Of a DNA stretch of 24,992 nucleotides, positions 5,966 to 12,576 are shown piece after piece. How positions within the stretch are numbered: position 1 is the stretch's first letter; every line of letters starts with the position of its first letter. The stretch is from an uncultured Clostridia bacterium (GTDB lineage Bacteria; Bacillota; Clostridia; TANB77; CAG-508), in NCBI GenBank assembly GCA_934162615.1, contig CAKPJK010000018.1:1-24992 (forward strand), read 5' to 3'. The notes under the pieces are model-generated. The model saw only the letters and a list, made by a program, of their open reading frames with translations. It did no database searches and had not been told where the DNA came from. The position numbers were made by a program, and so were the translations under genes.

Positions 5966-6259
5966 TTAATCCTCAATAACATTAACAACCTCAAAACCTA
6001 TTCTGTTTGTATATAAAGTAACCTCAAATTGTAAAACTAACTGTTCATATGGTTTAAAACCTTTTAATACATTAAGTAACATTGTATTATTTTCTGCAAT
6101 TTTAAACTTATGTTCATTAATTTCACCATTTTCTAGGTTCTCGTCAACTTTTAAAATATATGCAGCAGGATAAGTAACATCTGTACCGTCTGCATTTTTA
6201 AAAGTACCTCCTGAACGATGTGTTAATGTTTTAAAAACAAAATTTCCTTGACATTTCAT
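5966..6259 (-). CDS. ssDNA-binding-like phage protein, 97 aa
   Basis: I place the start at the ATG at 6259, which overlaps the previous stop as ATGA and has GGGGGA about 11 bases upstream; an in-frame ATG at 6277 has no such site. The 97-aa protein is rich in beta-strand patterns (GNFVFKTLTHRSGGTF, AYILKVDENLENG, LVLQFEVTLYTNRIGFEVVN) with aromatic and basic residues, consistent with an OB-fold like filamentous gpV. Its place early in the operon, before the coat genes, fits a protein that coats the single strand before packaging. No diagnostic motif is visible, so the assignment is by size, fold pattern and order. Confidence 0.6.
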   Translation of the reverse strand: MKCQGNFVFKTLTHRSGGTFKNADGTDVTYPAAYILKVDENLENGEINEHKFKIAENNTMLLNVLKGFKPYEQLVLQFEVTLYTNRIGFEVVNVIED

Positions 6260-6525
6260 TTTAAATATTTCCCCCATTTCTTATCGAATATATAATCATC
6301 TAATAAATGACAAAATTTTATACATATTAATAATCTTCTTTGATTATTCCAGAATTCTACATCAATAGTTTTACTTTCCTCATCATTAGCATTAATCATA
6401 GCACTTAGTAACTTGTCAGTAGAATCAAATAAACTATCCTTAACAATGTCTAATAAATCCAAAAAAATTTCCAATTCTTCTTTAGTAAAATTATCATTTG
6501 TTTCTAAAAAATGTTTAATTCTCAT
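6256..6525 (-). CDS. First gene of leftward phage operon, 89 aa, unknown
   Basis: ATG behind GAGGGAG. The protein is mostly helical and acidic in its first half (MRIKHFLETNDNFTKEELEI), with RRLLICIKFCHLLDDYIF near the end. There is no membrane segment or signal peptide. It is translationally coupled to the ssDNA-binding-like gene by ATGA overlap and is the first product after induction of the leftward promoter. I do not recognise the family; a regulatory or replication-accessory role would fit the position. Confidence 0.65.
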   Translation of the reverse strand: MRIKHFLETNDNFTKEELEIFLDLLDIVKDSLFDSTDKLLSAMINANDEESKTIDVEFWNNQRRLLICIKFCHLLDDYIFDKKWGKYLK

Positions 6526-6775
6526 TTTTAAAACTCCCTCTATTTTATATAGTCCCCCACCATAACACTAGACTGGGGACATAGCCTAACGTTACAATGT
6601 TTCTAGCGGTAAGAAAAAGATTATATCAAATACATTTTAAGGAGTATTAATGAATAACAATATTATTTATACCGCTAGTAATAACACATTAATATCCTAA
6701 AGGCTCAGTTCATATATCAATATCCTTTACGACACCAATCTAGTGTTATTGAAGATAACTTATTTTAAGTTATCT
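6526..6775 (-). other. Structured 250-base leader of leftward phage transcript
   Basis: This DNA lies between the leftward promoter and its first gene and has several inverted repeats. GTCCCC (6552-6557) pairs with GGGGAC (6574-6579). ATAACACTAGA (near 6563-6573) pairs with TCTAGTGTTAT (near 6739-6749), which would close a loop of about 165 bases. CTAGCGGTA (near 6603-6611) pairs with TACCGCTAG (near 6670-6678). AGGAGTATTAATG (6640-6652) pairs with CATTAATATCCT (near 6687-6698). The last two pairings cross, so they would be alternative or pseudoknotted. It may be an attenuator, a second candidate origin or a packaging signal. Confidence 0.5.
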
Positions 6776-6828
6776 AAAAATAGTATAACTTATTTTAAGT
6801 TAAATGTCAATAACTTATTTCAAGTTAT
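6755..6828. promoter_or_regulatory. Three 19-bp palindromic operators
   Basis: ATAACTTATTTTAAGTTAT lies at 6755-6773, with near copies at 6785-6803 (last base changed) and 6810-6828 (one central change). Each has 8-bp arms around a 3-bp centre. They lie directly upstream of the Cro/CI-type gene and over the leftward promoter. Start-to-start spacings are 30 and 25 bp. They are almost certainly the binding sites of the adjacent repressor. Confidence 0.85.
6782..6810 (-). promoter_or_regulatory. Leftward phage promoter inside the operators
   Basis: On the minus strand TTGACA (6810-6805) is followed by a 17-base spacer and TATACT (6787-6782), close to the sigma-A consensus. The middle operator spans the spacer and one base touches the -10; the third operator begins at the first base of the -35. 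Bound repressor would exclude RNA polymerase. A weaker rightward -10 (TATAAT, 6831-6836) for the repressor lies just past the third operator. Confidence 0.8.
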
Positions 6829-6857
6829 TTTATAATAATAAAAAAAGGGGTGATTTT

Positions 6858-7079
6858 ATGTACGACAGAATAAGAAACCTAAGAGAAGACAAAGACCTAA
6901 CACAAAAACAAATTGGACAAGTTTTAAATATGTCACAAACAGGATACAATCAATATGAAATAGGAAAAAACGACATACCAACAAAAGTATTATTAAAACT
7001 TGCAGACTTTTATAATACCTCAACAGATTATATACTAGGTAGAACAAATGAAATAAAACCATATCCAAAAGCAAAATAA
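6858..7079 (+). CDS. Cro/CI-type phage repressor, 73 aa
   Basis: I place the start at the ATG at 6858 behind AAAAAGGGG. It is a single HTH_3 domain: RIRNLREDKDLTQKQIGQVL then NMSQTGYNQYEIGKNDIP, with the usual LADFYNTSTDYILGRT helix. It has no protease or dimerisation extension, so any induction must work without RecA-type self-cleavage. It reads divergently from the structural operon across three operators and probably controls both directions. The next gene lies 16 bases downstream and is likely co-expressed in the lysogen. Confidence 0.85.
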   Translation: MYDRIRNLREDKDLTQKQIGQVLNMSQTGYNQYEIGKNDIPTKVLLKLADFYNTSTDYILGRTNEIKPYPKAK

Positions 7080-7095
7080 AAGGAGGAAACAAAAG

Positions 7096-7356
7096 ATGTT
7101 ATTTGAAAAAGAAAAATATTACAAATATATAGGAACAATTGAAAATATGATAACCGCATATTACTTTATAATAATTGGAATATTTATTTTAATTGGAATT
7201 ACAAGTAAAAATTTCATAGGATTTATAATTTGCATATTAGTAGGTATTTTAATGTCAACAATTGCAACCTTAAATGCAAAAATAAAAATACAAGAAATGA
7301 AATGGAAAATGGACATATACGAAAAAGTAAAGAAAACAAACCCAGGCGAATTTTAG
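7096..7356 (+). CDS. Two-TM membrane protein co-expressed with repressor, 86 aa
   Basis: ATG behind AAAGGAGG. There are two hydrophobic helices (about residues 19-37 and 41-58), then a basic amphipathic tail (NAKIKIQEMKWKMDIYEKVK). It is the only other gene in the rightward, lysogeny-side unit and ends before a strong terminator. Small membrane proteins in this position in prophages often block superinfection, but here that is a guess from context. The family is not recognised. Confidence 0.65.
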   Translation: MLFEKEKYYKYIGTIENMITAYYFIIIGIFILIGITSKNFIGFIICILVGILMSTIATLNAKIKIQEMKWKMDIYEKVKKTNPGEF

Positions 7357-7402
7357 ACAATTATATACACTATTATGTATAATAAAATAAAAAAACGATT
7401 TT

Positions 7403-7426
7403 TAAGGGCATTTATGCCCTTATTTT
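7403..7426 (+). terminator. Terminator of the repressor unit
   Basis: TAAGGGCA (7403-7410) pairs with TGCCCTTA (7415-7422) over a 4-base loop and is followed by TTTT. The remaining 150 or so bases to the right attachment site hold no gene. Confidence 0.75.
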
Positions 7427-7574
7427 AATATATTAAATTTAAGAATAAAAAAATAATGCAATATATAACACTTTGTTTACTAATAAGCATATTACGTATA
7501 GTTTACTAAAACTTTAAAATCTTAGAACCAATACAATTACAAAAATTATTGGAAATATATGTATAAATTCTAAT

Positions 7575-7604
7575 TAAACATACAACTTTGATTTTGTGCA
7601 ATGT
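7575..7604. repeat. Right attachment site (attR)
   Basis: Positions 7584-7604 are identical to 432-452. The shared part contains the 6-bp centre (7586-7591) and the arm TTTTGTGCAAT (7592-7602). The other arm is TAAACATACAA (7575-7585) and differs from the left site, as expected for hybrid att sites after recombination within the centre. Confidence 0.75.
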
Positions 7605-7674
7605 ACTGTATTCCTTTTTTTGCACTTTTTCATATCTACTTCTACCTCTCTTCTATTGATTATTGATATATGCA

Positions 7675-7709
7675 ACAAAAAAAGAGATATTGATTAAATT
7701 CAATACCTC
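7675..7709. terminator. Bidirectional terminator beside the prophage
   Basis: GAG and TATTGA pair with TCAATA and CTC (7684-7709), flanked by an A-run on the left and a T-run on the right. It serves the minus-strand gene at 7781-8089 and would stop rightward read-through. The stretch 7357-7780 otherwise holds only the terminator and attR noted above. Confidence 0.65.
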
Positions 7710-7780
7710 GTAATTTTTTTATTATTTAATTTTTGTAATGTTGCTAAAGTAATTTGATTTACTTATTGTAATTTGTTGCT

Positions 7781-8089
7781 CTACTTGTTTTCGATTAAAT
7801 CGGTATAATATATAATTTCTTTATCTAATTTTTTTGCATAATCTATTTCTAAATTTGTACTTTCTCCAATATAATTATTTATATTTACTACCAATATAGT
7901 ATCTGATAATTCTATTCTTTTAAAATGTGCCTCTTTCAATTTTATTAATTGTTCTTCTGTTGCCTTCATATTTTCTAATACTGGATATACCGGTGTAAGA
8001 ATACAATATCCTTCTAATGCCATCTTTTCAGCAACTGTCATCATCTCTTTTTGAAATTTTAAACTTCCACATAGTGTTATTATCTTCAT
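7781..8089 (-). CDS. Nucleoside 2-deoxyribosyltransferase-like protein, 102 aa
   Basis: I place the start at the ATG at 8089, eight bases after GGAGG; the in-frame ATG at 8104 overlaps that site. The protein opens MKIITLCGSLKF, has a middle helix-loop (LTPVYPVLENMKA), then LSDTILVVNINNYIGESTNL with EIDYAKK. GS near the start and the GEST-x(2)-E segment are the hallmarks of the nucleoside deoxyribosyltransferase fold, where the Glu is the nucleophile. It is short for a classical enzyme, so the substrate may be a modified nucleotide. It lies next to an acetyltransferase gene in the same direction. Confidence 0.75.
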   Translation of the reverse strand: MKIITLCGSLKFQKEMMTVAEKMALEGYCILTPVYPVLENMKATEEQLIKLKEAHFKRIELSDTILVVNINNYIGESTNLEIDYAKKLDKEIIYYTDLIENK

Positions 8090-8122
8090 TTTGTAATCCT
8101 CCATACAAACTACTATTCTTTA

Positions 8123-8677
8123 TTATATTTCTTTTATAACTCTACAAGGATTTCCAACTGCAATAACGTTTGATGGAATATCTTTAGTAACAACACTTCC
8201 TGCCCCTATTACAGCATTATCTCCTATGCTTACTCCTGGAAGTACAATTACATTTCCACCTATCCAAACATTATTACCAACTTTAATTGGTTTTGCATAT
8301 TCTAATCCCTTATTTCTTTCTTTATAGTCTAAAGGGTGTCCAGCCGTGTAAAATGCACAATTAGGAGCAACAAAAACATTGTCTCCAAATTCAACTTTGT
8401 TTCCATCTAATATAACTAAATTATGATTAGCATAAAAATTCTTTCCAATTTCTATATTATATCCATAATCACATATAAAAGGCTGTTCAATATAAAAAGT
8501 TTCTTCATATTTTCCCAAAATTTCTTTTAATAATTTTGTTCTACTTTCTATATTAGACGGCTTAATATTATTATATAAAAAACATTTATCTTTAACTTCA
8601 ATTCTTTCTTTTATAAGTTCTTCATCATAGTTAGCATTATATATTTCTCCTGCTAACATTTTCTCTTTTTCAGTCAT
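8123..8677 (-). CDS. maa: Maltose/galactoside O-acetyltransferase family, 184 aa
   Basis: I place the start at the ATG at 8677 behind GGAGGA. A helical N-terminal segment (MTEKEKMLAGEIYNANYDEE) typical of the maa domain is followed by left-handed beta-helix hexapeptide repeats (IEIGKNFYANHNLVILDG, VEFGDNVFVAPNC, IKVGNNVWIGGNVIVLPG). The catalytic histidine is in TAGHPLD. Members transfer acetyl from acetyl-CoA to sugar hydroxyls; the true acceptor varies and cannot be read here. Length is normal for the family. Confidence 0.85.
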   Translation of the reverse strand: MTEKEKMLAGEIYNANYDEELIKERIEVKDKCFLYNNIKPSNIESRTKLLKEILGKYEETFYIEQPFICDYGYNIEIGKNFYANHNLVILDGNKVEFGDNVFVAPNCAFYTAGHPLDYKERNKGLEYAKPIKVGNNVWIGGNVIVLPGVSIGDNAVIGAGSVVTKDIPSNVIAVGNPCRVIKEI

Positions 8678-8775
8678 ATATTGTCCTCCAATCATAACAA
8701 AAAATTACTATTTTTTATTGTCAGCTATTTTTTATTCTTACATATATTAATAAAGCCAATTTCACTTTTAAGTTA

Positions 8776-9258
8776 TTATCTATTCATTTCATATCTTGTA
8801 CTTGGCCCGTTTCCGATTTTAACCAAAACACCATTTTCAACTAATTTATTTAATATTGTTGAGGTAGTTGTCTTTTCTTTATTAATTAGTACCTGAGCAT
8901 TAATCCTTGTTATAGAGCCATTTTTTTCAATATATTTTATAATTATATCCATATCACCTTTACTATTATTTTGTATAGCAACATTATTCAATGATATTTT
9001 AGGTAATTTTACAACAAATGATGACGGTAATACATCTATCTCGAAATTTAATCCAATTTTATTATAATATGATTTTACTCTTCTTAAGCCACTTCCTATT
9101 GCTTCTACCCTCTTTATTCTCATAAAAATAGATTGTAAGTAAGGATTTCTTGAAGTTGATAGACCTGCTAGTATATCATCAAGTGTTATGTTTCCATATA
9201 AAGATCCAAAACTAATAACTTCTATTTTATAAATAATAAAATATTGATACTTTTTATG
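8776..9258 (-). pseudogene. Remnant of COG2865-type transcriptional regulator
   Basis: The open stretch reads from at least 9258 with no start codon for an intact protein: EVISFGSLYGNITLDDILAG, LSTSRNPYLQSIFMRIKRVE, AIGSGLRRVKSYY. This is the ATPase-like C-terminal half of AlbA_2/HATPase_c_4 regulators (COG2865). A winged-helix end follows (DIIIKYIEKNGSITRINAQV). The N-terminal AlbA_2 domain is missing, with an in-frame stop just upstream. The ATG at 9123 would make 115 aa but cuts through the domain. It is most likely a decayed gene. Confidence 0.7.
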
Positions 9259-9312
9259 TTAATATTTTATCACATATTTAGCAATGTTGCAATTGTATAA
9301 GAAAAATTTAAC

Positions 9313-9353
9313 AAAAAAACAACCAAAATTTGCAATATTTTAGCTGTTTTTTC
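9313..9353 (-). terminator. Terminator after rho
   Basis: On the minus strand AACAGC and TAAAAT pair with ATTTTG and GTTGTT around a short loop, with an A-run before and a T-run after the stem. Confidence 0.6.
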
Positions 9354-9367
9354 GTTTTTAATAAATT

Positions 9368-10708
9368 TTATTTGAATCTTCTAATATAATCATCGATATT
9401 ATCCAAAAATTCTTGATTATTTTTTGATTTAACCATCATAGAAATAACATGTTCAGTAACATCCGCAACCGGCATACTATTCATAGCTTTACGCAATGCA
9501 AAAACAGTTTCTTTTTCCTTTGGAGTAAGTAATAAATCTTCACGTCTAGTACCGGATTTATTAATATCAATAGCAGGAAATATACGTTTTTCAGACAATT
9601 TTCTATCAAGATGAACTTCCATATTACCTGTACCTTTAAATTCCTCAAATATAACATCATCCATTCTACTACCTGTTTCAACTAATGCAGTAGCAAGAAT
9701 TGTAAGACTTCCTCCAAATTCAATATTTCTAGCAGCTCCAAAGAATTTTTTAGGTTTATGTAATGCTGCAGGGTCTAAACCACCTGATAGTGTTCTTCCT
9801 GAAGATGGAATTGTTAGGTTGTATGCTCTTGCAAGTCTTGTGATACTGTCTAATAAAATAACGACATCTTGTCCTTGTTCAACTAGTCTTTTTGCTCTTT
9901 CAAGTACCATTTCTGCTACTTTTACGTGATGTTCTGGTAATTCATCAAATGTTGAGTATATAACTTCTCCATTAATAGAACGTTTCATATCTGTAACTTC
10001 TTCTGGCCTTTCGTCTATAAGCAATACAATCAATTTTTCTTCTGGATTATTTTTTGAAATACTATTTGCAATTTTCTTTAATAATGTTGTTTTACCTACT
10101 TTAGGTGGAGCAACTATCATACCTCTTTGCCCTTTTCCGATAGGCGACATTAGGTCTATCATTCTCATAGCATATTCTTTACTATCTGTTTCCAGTTTGA
10201 TTCTTTCAGTTGGATATATAGGTGTTAATTCATCAAATCTTTTTCTTCTTGCTGCTTTTTCTGGTGATTCACCATTAACTTCACCAACAAATATTAATGA
10301 AGGAAATTTTTCTCCTTCCTTACATCTTGCAATACCTTTGATTATATCTCCTGTATCTAGTTTGAATCTTCTTATTTGAATTACTGAAATATAAACATCT
10401 TTTGGGCTTGATAAATAGTTTTCACCCCTTAGAAATCCGTAGCCGTCTGGTAAAATGTCTAATATTCCCTCTACAATTTCGTCTCCTTCGTTTGTAAGTT
10501 TGTATCCCTCTTGATTATTATTTTCATCTAATTTAATATTTGTTTCATTTTTCTTTATTATTTCAGTAGTATTAGTAGTTTCACTACTAATAACCTGCTC
10601 TAAAACTTGTATTAATTCTTCTTTCTTTAATTTTGATATATTTTTAATGTTATTTTCTTTTGCTAATTCTTTTAACTCTGTAAGATTTTTTTCTTCTAAA
10701 TTAATCAT
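9368..10708 (-). CDS. rho: Transcription termination factor Rho, 446 aa
   Basis: ATG behind AGGAGGA. An N-terminal Rho_N helix bundle (about residues 5-38, NLTELKELAKENN) is followed by an Asn/Thr-rich insert (about 40-68), a cold-shock RNA-binding domain (GILDILPDGYGFLRG, 81-95), and the RecA-like motor with Walker A APPKVGKTTLL (200-210), Walker B VVILLDSITRLARAYN and a GGSLTILATALV segment. It forms a hexamer that moves on RNA and releases polymerase. It stands alone between its own terminator and that of the divIC unit. Sequence and length are ordinary for the family. Confidence 0.97.
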   Translation of the reverse strand: MINLEEKNLTELKELAKENNIKNISKLKKEELIQVLEQVISSETTNTTEIIKKNETNIKLDENNNQEGYKLTNEGDEIVEGILDILPDGYGFLRGENYLSSPKDVYISVIQIRRFKLDTGDIIKGIARCKEGEKFPSLIFVGEVNGESPEKAARRKRFDELTPIYPTERIKLETDSKEYAMRMIDLMSPIGKGQRGMIVAPPKVGKTTLLKKIANSISKNNPEEKLIVLLIDERPEEVTDMKRSINGEVIYSTFDELPEHHVKVAEMVLERAKRLVEQGQDVVILLDSITRLARAYNLTIPSSGRTLSGGLDPAALHKPKKFFGAARNIEFGGSLTILATALVETGSRMDDVIFEEFKGTGNMEVHLDRKLSEKRIFPAIDINKSGTRREDLLLTPKEKETVFALRKAMNSMPVADVTEHVISMMVKSKNNQEFLDNIDDYIRRFK

Positions 10709-10820
10709 AAATTCCTCCTAATTCTTATTTATATTTAATTTTTTAATTTTGATGGGATTTTTTTCGAAATAAATATAATACTTTTATATTATAACATATT
10801 TTTCCAAAAAAAGAAAGAGT

Positions 10821-10850
10821 TTTTTAAAAAAAGCGCTATATTGCGCTTTT
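10821..10850 (-). terminator. Terminator of the yabP-yabQ-divIC unit
   Basis: AAAAGCGC (10829-10836) pairs with GCGCTTTT (10843-10850). On the minus strand the stem runs directly into seven Ts. Confidence 0.85.
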
Positions 10851-10903
10851 GAATTTTAACTTTATAAATAAAATTATAGTAATTATGAATTTATTCTATG
10901 TAC

Positions 10904-11176
10904 TTACATTCCTTTATCTACATAGATTTTTTCGTTAGGATAATACATATCTAATTTTTCCCTTGCTACTTGCTCTATATATTCTTTAGAATTTACATTT
11001 TCCTTTTCAGTAACTAATTCTGCTTTTTGAGTTTCTTGATCACTTATTTTACTTGCAAGTTCTTTGCTATTTGTTGTATATTGGTTTATTACTTTTTGTT
11101 GGCTTATCAAAGTAATTATAGCATATATTAATACTAATAAAATTAATAAGTTTTTATATAATCTTCTTTTTTTCAT
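10904..11176 (-). CDS. divIC: Septum formation initiator (DivIC/FtsB family), 90 aa
   Basis: A short basic N-terminus (MKKRRLYKN), one membrane helix (about 8-24), a coiled coil (about 28-68, SKELASKISDQETQKAELV) and the typical C-terminal patch YIEQVAREKLDMYYPNEKIY. Such proteins sit in the divisome with FtsL and DivIB and link septal wall synthesis to the Z-ring. Its place after yabP and yabQ is the conserved Firmicutes order, which favours DivIC over FtsL. Confidence 0.85.
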   Translation of the reverse strand: MKKRRLYKNLLILLVLIYAIITLISQQKVINQYTTNSKELASKISDQETQKAELVTEKENVNSKEYIEQVAREKLDMYYPNEKIYVDKGM

Positions 11177-11277
11177 AAGTATTTTTTCACCTCTAAAATT
11201 TCATATAATATATATTTCTACTTTTTATTCAAAAATCCTTCTTTTTTTATAAAACTTTATAAGATTTTTTGTACTTT

Positions 11278-11751
11278 TTAAGTTTGATTGTTGCTTTTTA
11301 GATTTTTATGTTTTATTATTTTAAATTTTTTAATATTTATCGTCGTAAAATGTATTGGCTTTGATATATATTTTTTTAAAAATTTAAATATTATTTTTAT
11401 AGGAAAGCATATTATTTTTAATATAGTTCCTAGAATTATAGAAATAAATGTTACTATTTTTACATTTATTTTTATAAAATATTTGCTAAATAAAATCATA
11501 TATATTAAGCATCCTAAAAATATCGCTATAAACATATAAAACCTTACTTCACCATTGCTAAATGTAAATATTGAATATAATAAAATGAGTCCTGTTATGA
11601 TCCAAAAGCAAAAATCTTCTATATATGTTATAATATCAGGTGTTTTAAAGCTTTTTCTTAAAATTCTAAATATGTCAAATAATAGGCCTATTAATATGCC
11701 ATTTAATGTAAATACCAAAAATAAATTTGCTTGATTTGCCACCATTTTCAT
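11278..11751 (-). CDS. yabQ: Sporulation cortex protein YabQ, 157 aa
   Basis: A multi-helix membrane protein (LFLVFTLNGILIGLLFDIFR, then IITGLILLYSIFTF, then FYMFIAIFLGCLIYMILF), with a basic tail. The N-terminal half with GLLFDIFRILRK is the recognisable YabQ signature. In Bacillus YabQ is made under sigma-E and is needed for cortex formation in the outer forespore membrane. The start is either this ATG or the one two codons later. It lies 12 bases downstream of yabP. Confidence 0.85.
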   Translation of the reverse strand: MKMVANQANLFLVFTLNGILIGLLFDIFRILRKSFKTPDIITYIEDFCFWIITGLILLYSIFTFSNGEVRFYMFIAIFLGCLIYMILFSKYFIKINVKIVTFISIILGTILKIICFPIKIIFKFLKKYISKPIHFTTINIKKFKIIKHKNLKSNNQT

Positions 11752-11763
11752 CAGTCCTTTAAA

Positions 11764-12060
11764 TTATTTAAAGATTTTATTTAGGATGCTTCCTTTGTTT
11801 TTTTCTAATTCTTTATCACTATATGCTAGGTAAGATATGTCTCCTTCAACTATTACTTCTGATGTGTCTATACTTAATTTGTTTATTCTTAAGTTTTCTC
11901 CTTTTACTGTTAATAATCCTAATTCTGTTTCAACCATTACTACTTGGTCGTCAAAACTTAGTACATCATTTACTCCTGATATACTTAGCTTTCCCCTATT
12001 TTCTAATATTAGGTTTTGTATTACTCCGGCGTTTATTGTTTTTCTTTCATCTATTGTCAT
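11764..12060 (-). CDS. yabP: Sporulation protein YabP, 98 aa
   Basis: A beta-rich soluble protein: SISGVNDVLSFDDQVVMVET then GLLTVKGENLRINKLSIDTS and EVIVEGDISYLAYSD, the characteristic YabP/YqfC fold pattern. It precedes yabQ and divIC as in other spore formers. In Bacillus it acts in the mother cell during spore coat and cortex assembly. I looked for a sigma-E promoter upstream and saw no convincing match. Confidence 0.9.
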   Translation of the reverse strand: MTIDERKTINAGVIQNLILENRGKLSISGVNDVLSFDDQVVMVETELGLLTVKGENLRINKLSIDTSEVIVEGDISYLAYSDKELEKNKGSILNKIFK

Positions 12061-12232
12061 ATTGCATCACATTCCTTTCAAATAGCTTATATTTGTTTGC
12101 TATGATTTTGTTTTTCTGATATTTATATATATTCAGAGTTTGTCTCTTTTAGAACTTTTTTTAGGGTAAATCCGAATACAATTAACAATGTATCTATATT
12201 ATACTATTATACAACAATTTTACATAATTTTA

Positions 12233-12261
12233 TTGATTTTTAGGTTAATTTGCTATATAAT
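12233..12261 (+). promoter_or_regulatory. Sigma-A promoter for the 72-aa gene
   Basis: TTGATT (12233-12238), a 17-base spacer, then TATAAT (12256-12261), 36 bases before the ATG. Confidence 0.7.
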
Positions 12262-12297
12262 ATAGTTATTAAATATTTTACAAAAGGAGGAAACTAT

Positions 12298-12516
12298 ATG
12301 AAAAAGATAGTTATAGAAACACGGACTTCTTTAAAGAAGGTGAATGATGCTATCAAAAAAGTTTATGGAGATGAATTTAGTTCAAAATTTAAGAGAGGAA
12401 GTATATATGTATATTTTCAAAAACATATATCAGACGAACAACTTTATAAACTTTGTAAAGAGCTGTCTTTAGAATTGGTTTCAAAGTCCTCTGCGAGGGC
12501 AACATTAAGACATTAA
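12298..12516 (+). CDS. Small basic protein, 72 aa, unknown
   Basis: ATG behind AAAGGAGG with a good promoter and its own terminator, so it is a real monocistronic gene. The product is basic (MKKIVIETRTSLKKVNDAIK), with alternating strand and helix patterns (GSIYVYFQKHISDEQLYKLC) and no membrane segment. Its size and charge could suit a nucleic-acid-binding protein, but I do not recognise it. It contains one CGG codon, rare in this window. Confidence 0.75.
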   Translation: MKKIVIETRTSLKKVNDAIKKVYGDEFSSKFKRGSIYVYFQKHISDEQLYKLCKELSLELVSKSSARATLRH

Positions 12517-12534
12517 AATTATAATGTTTTTAAG

Positions 12535-12565
12535 TAGGGAAAACTTTTTGTTTTCCCTATTTTTC
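12535..12565 (+). terminator. Terminator between convergent genes
   Basis: TAGGGAAAAC (12535-12544) pairs exactly with GTTTTCCCTA (12550-12559) over five Ts and is followed by a T-run. It can also act for the aspartate kinase gene on the other strand. Confidence 0.85.
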
Positions 12566-12576
12566 CAAGTATATTT

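Larger units (their letters stand above)
432..7604. mobile_element. Inovirus-type (filamentous phage) prophage
   Basis: A 21-bp direct repeat at 432-452 and 7584-7604 bounds about 7.15 kb that holds a typical filamentous-phage gene set. It includes a rolling-circle initiator, an ssDNA-binding-like protein, very small membrane-spanning coat proteins, a signal-peptide adsorption protein with linker and C-terminal anchor, a pVI-like membrane protein, a Zot/pI-type ATPase, hairpin-rich intergenic DNA and a repressor with operators. There is no integrase, transposase or serine recombinase. There is also no secretin, as expected for a host with one membrane. Size and content suggest a complete prophage; whether it is active depends on whether the zot frameshift is real. 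Confidence 0.9.

Noticed and set aside
6755..6828. Regular repeats resembling a tiny CRISPR array
   Set aside because: The units are palindromic with variable short spacers, lie over a promoter and stand next to a repressor gene; operators explain them.
12061..12180. Possible sigma-E promoter upstream of yabP
   Set aside because: AT-rich sequence gives several weak partial matches but none with both elements at good spacing.
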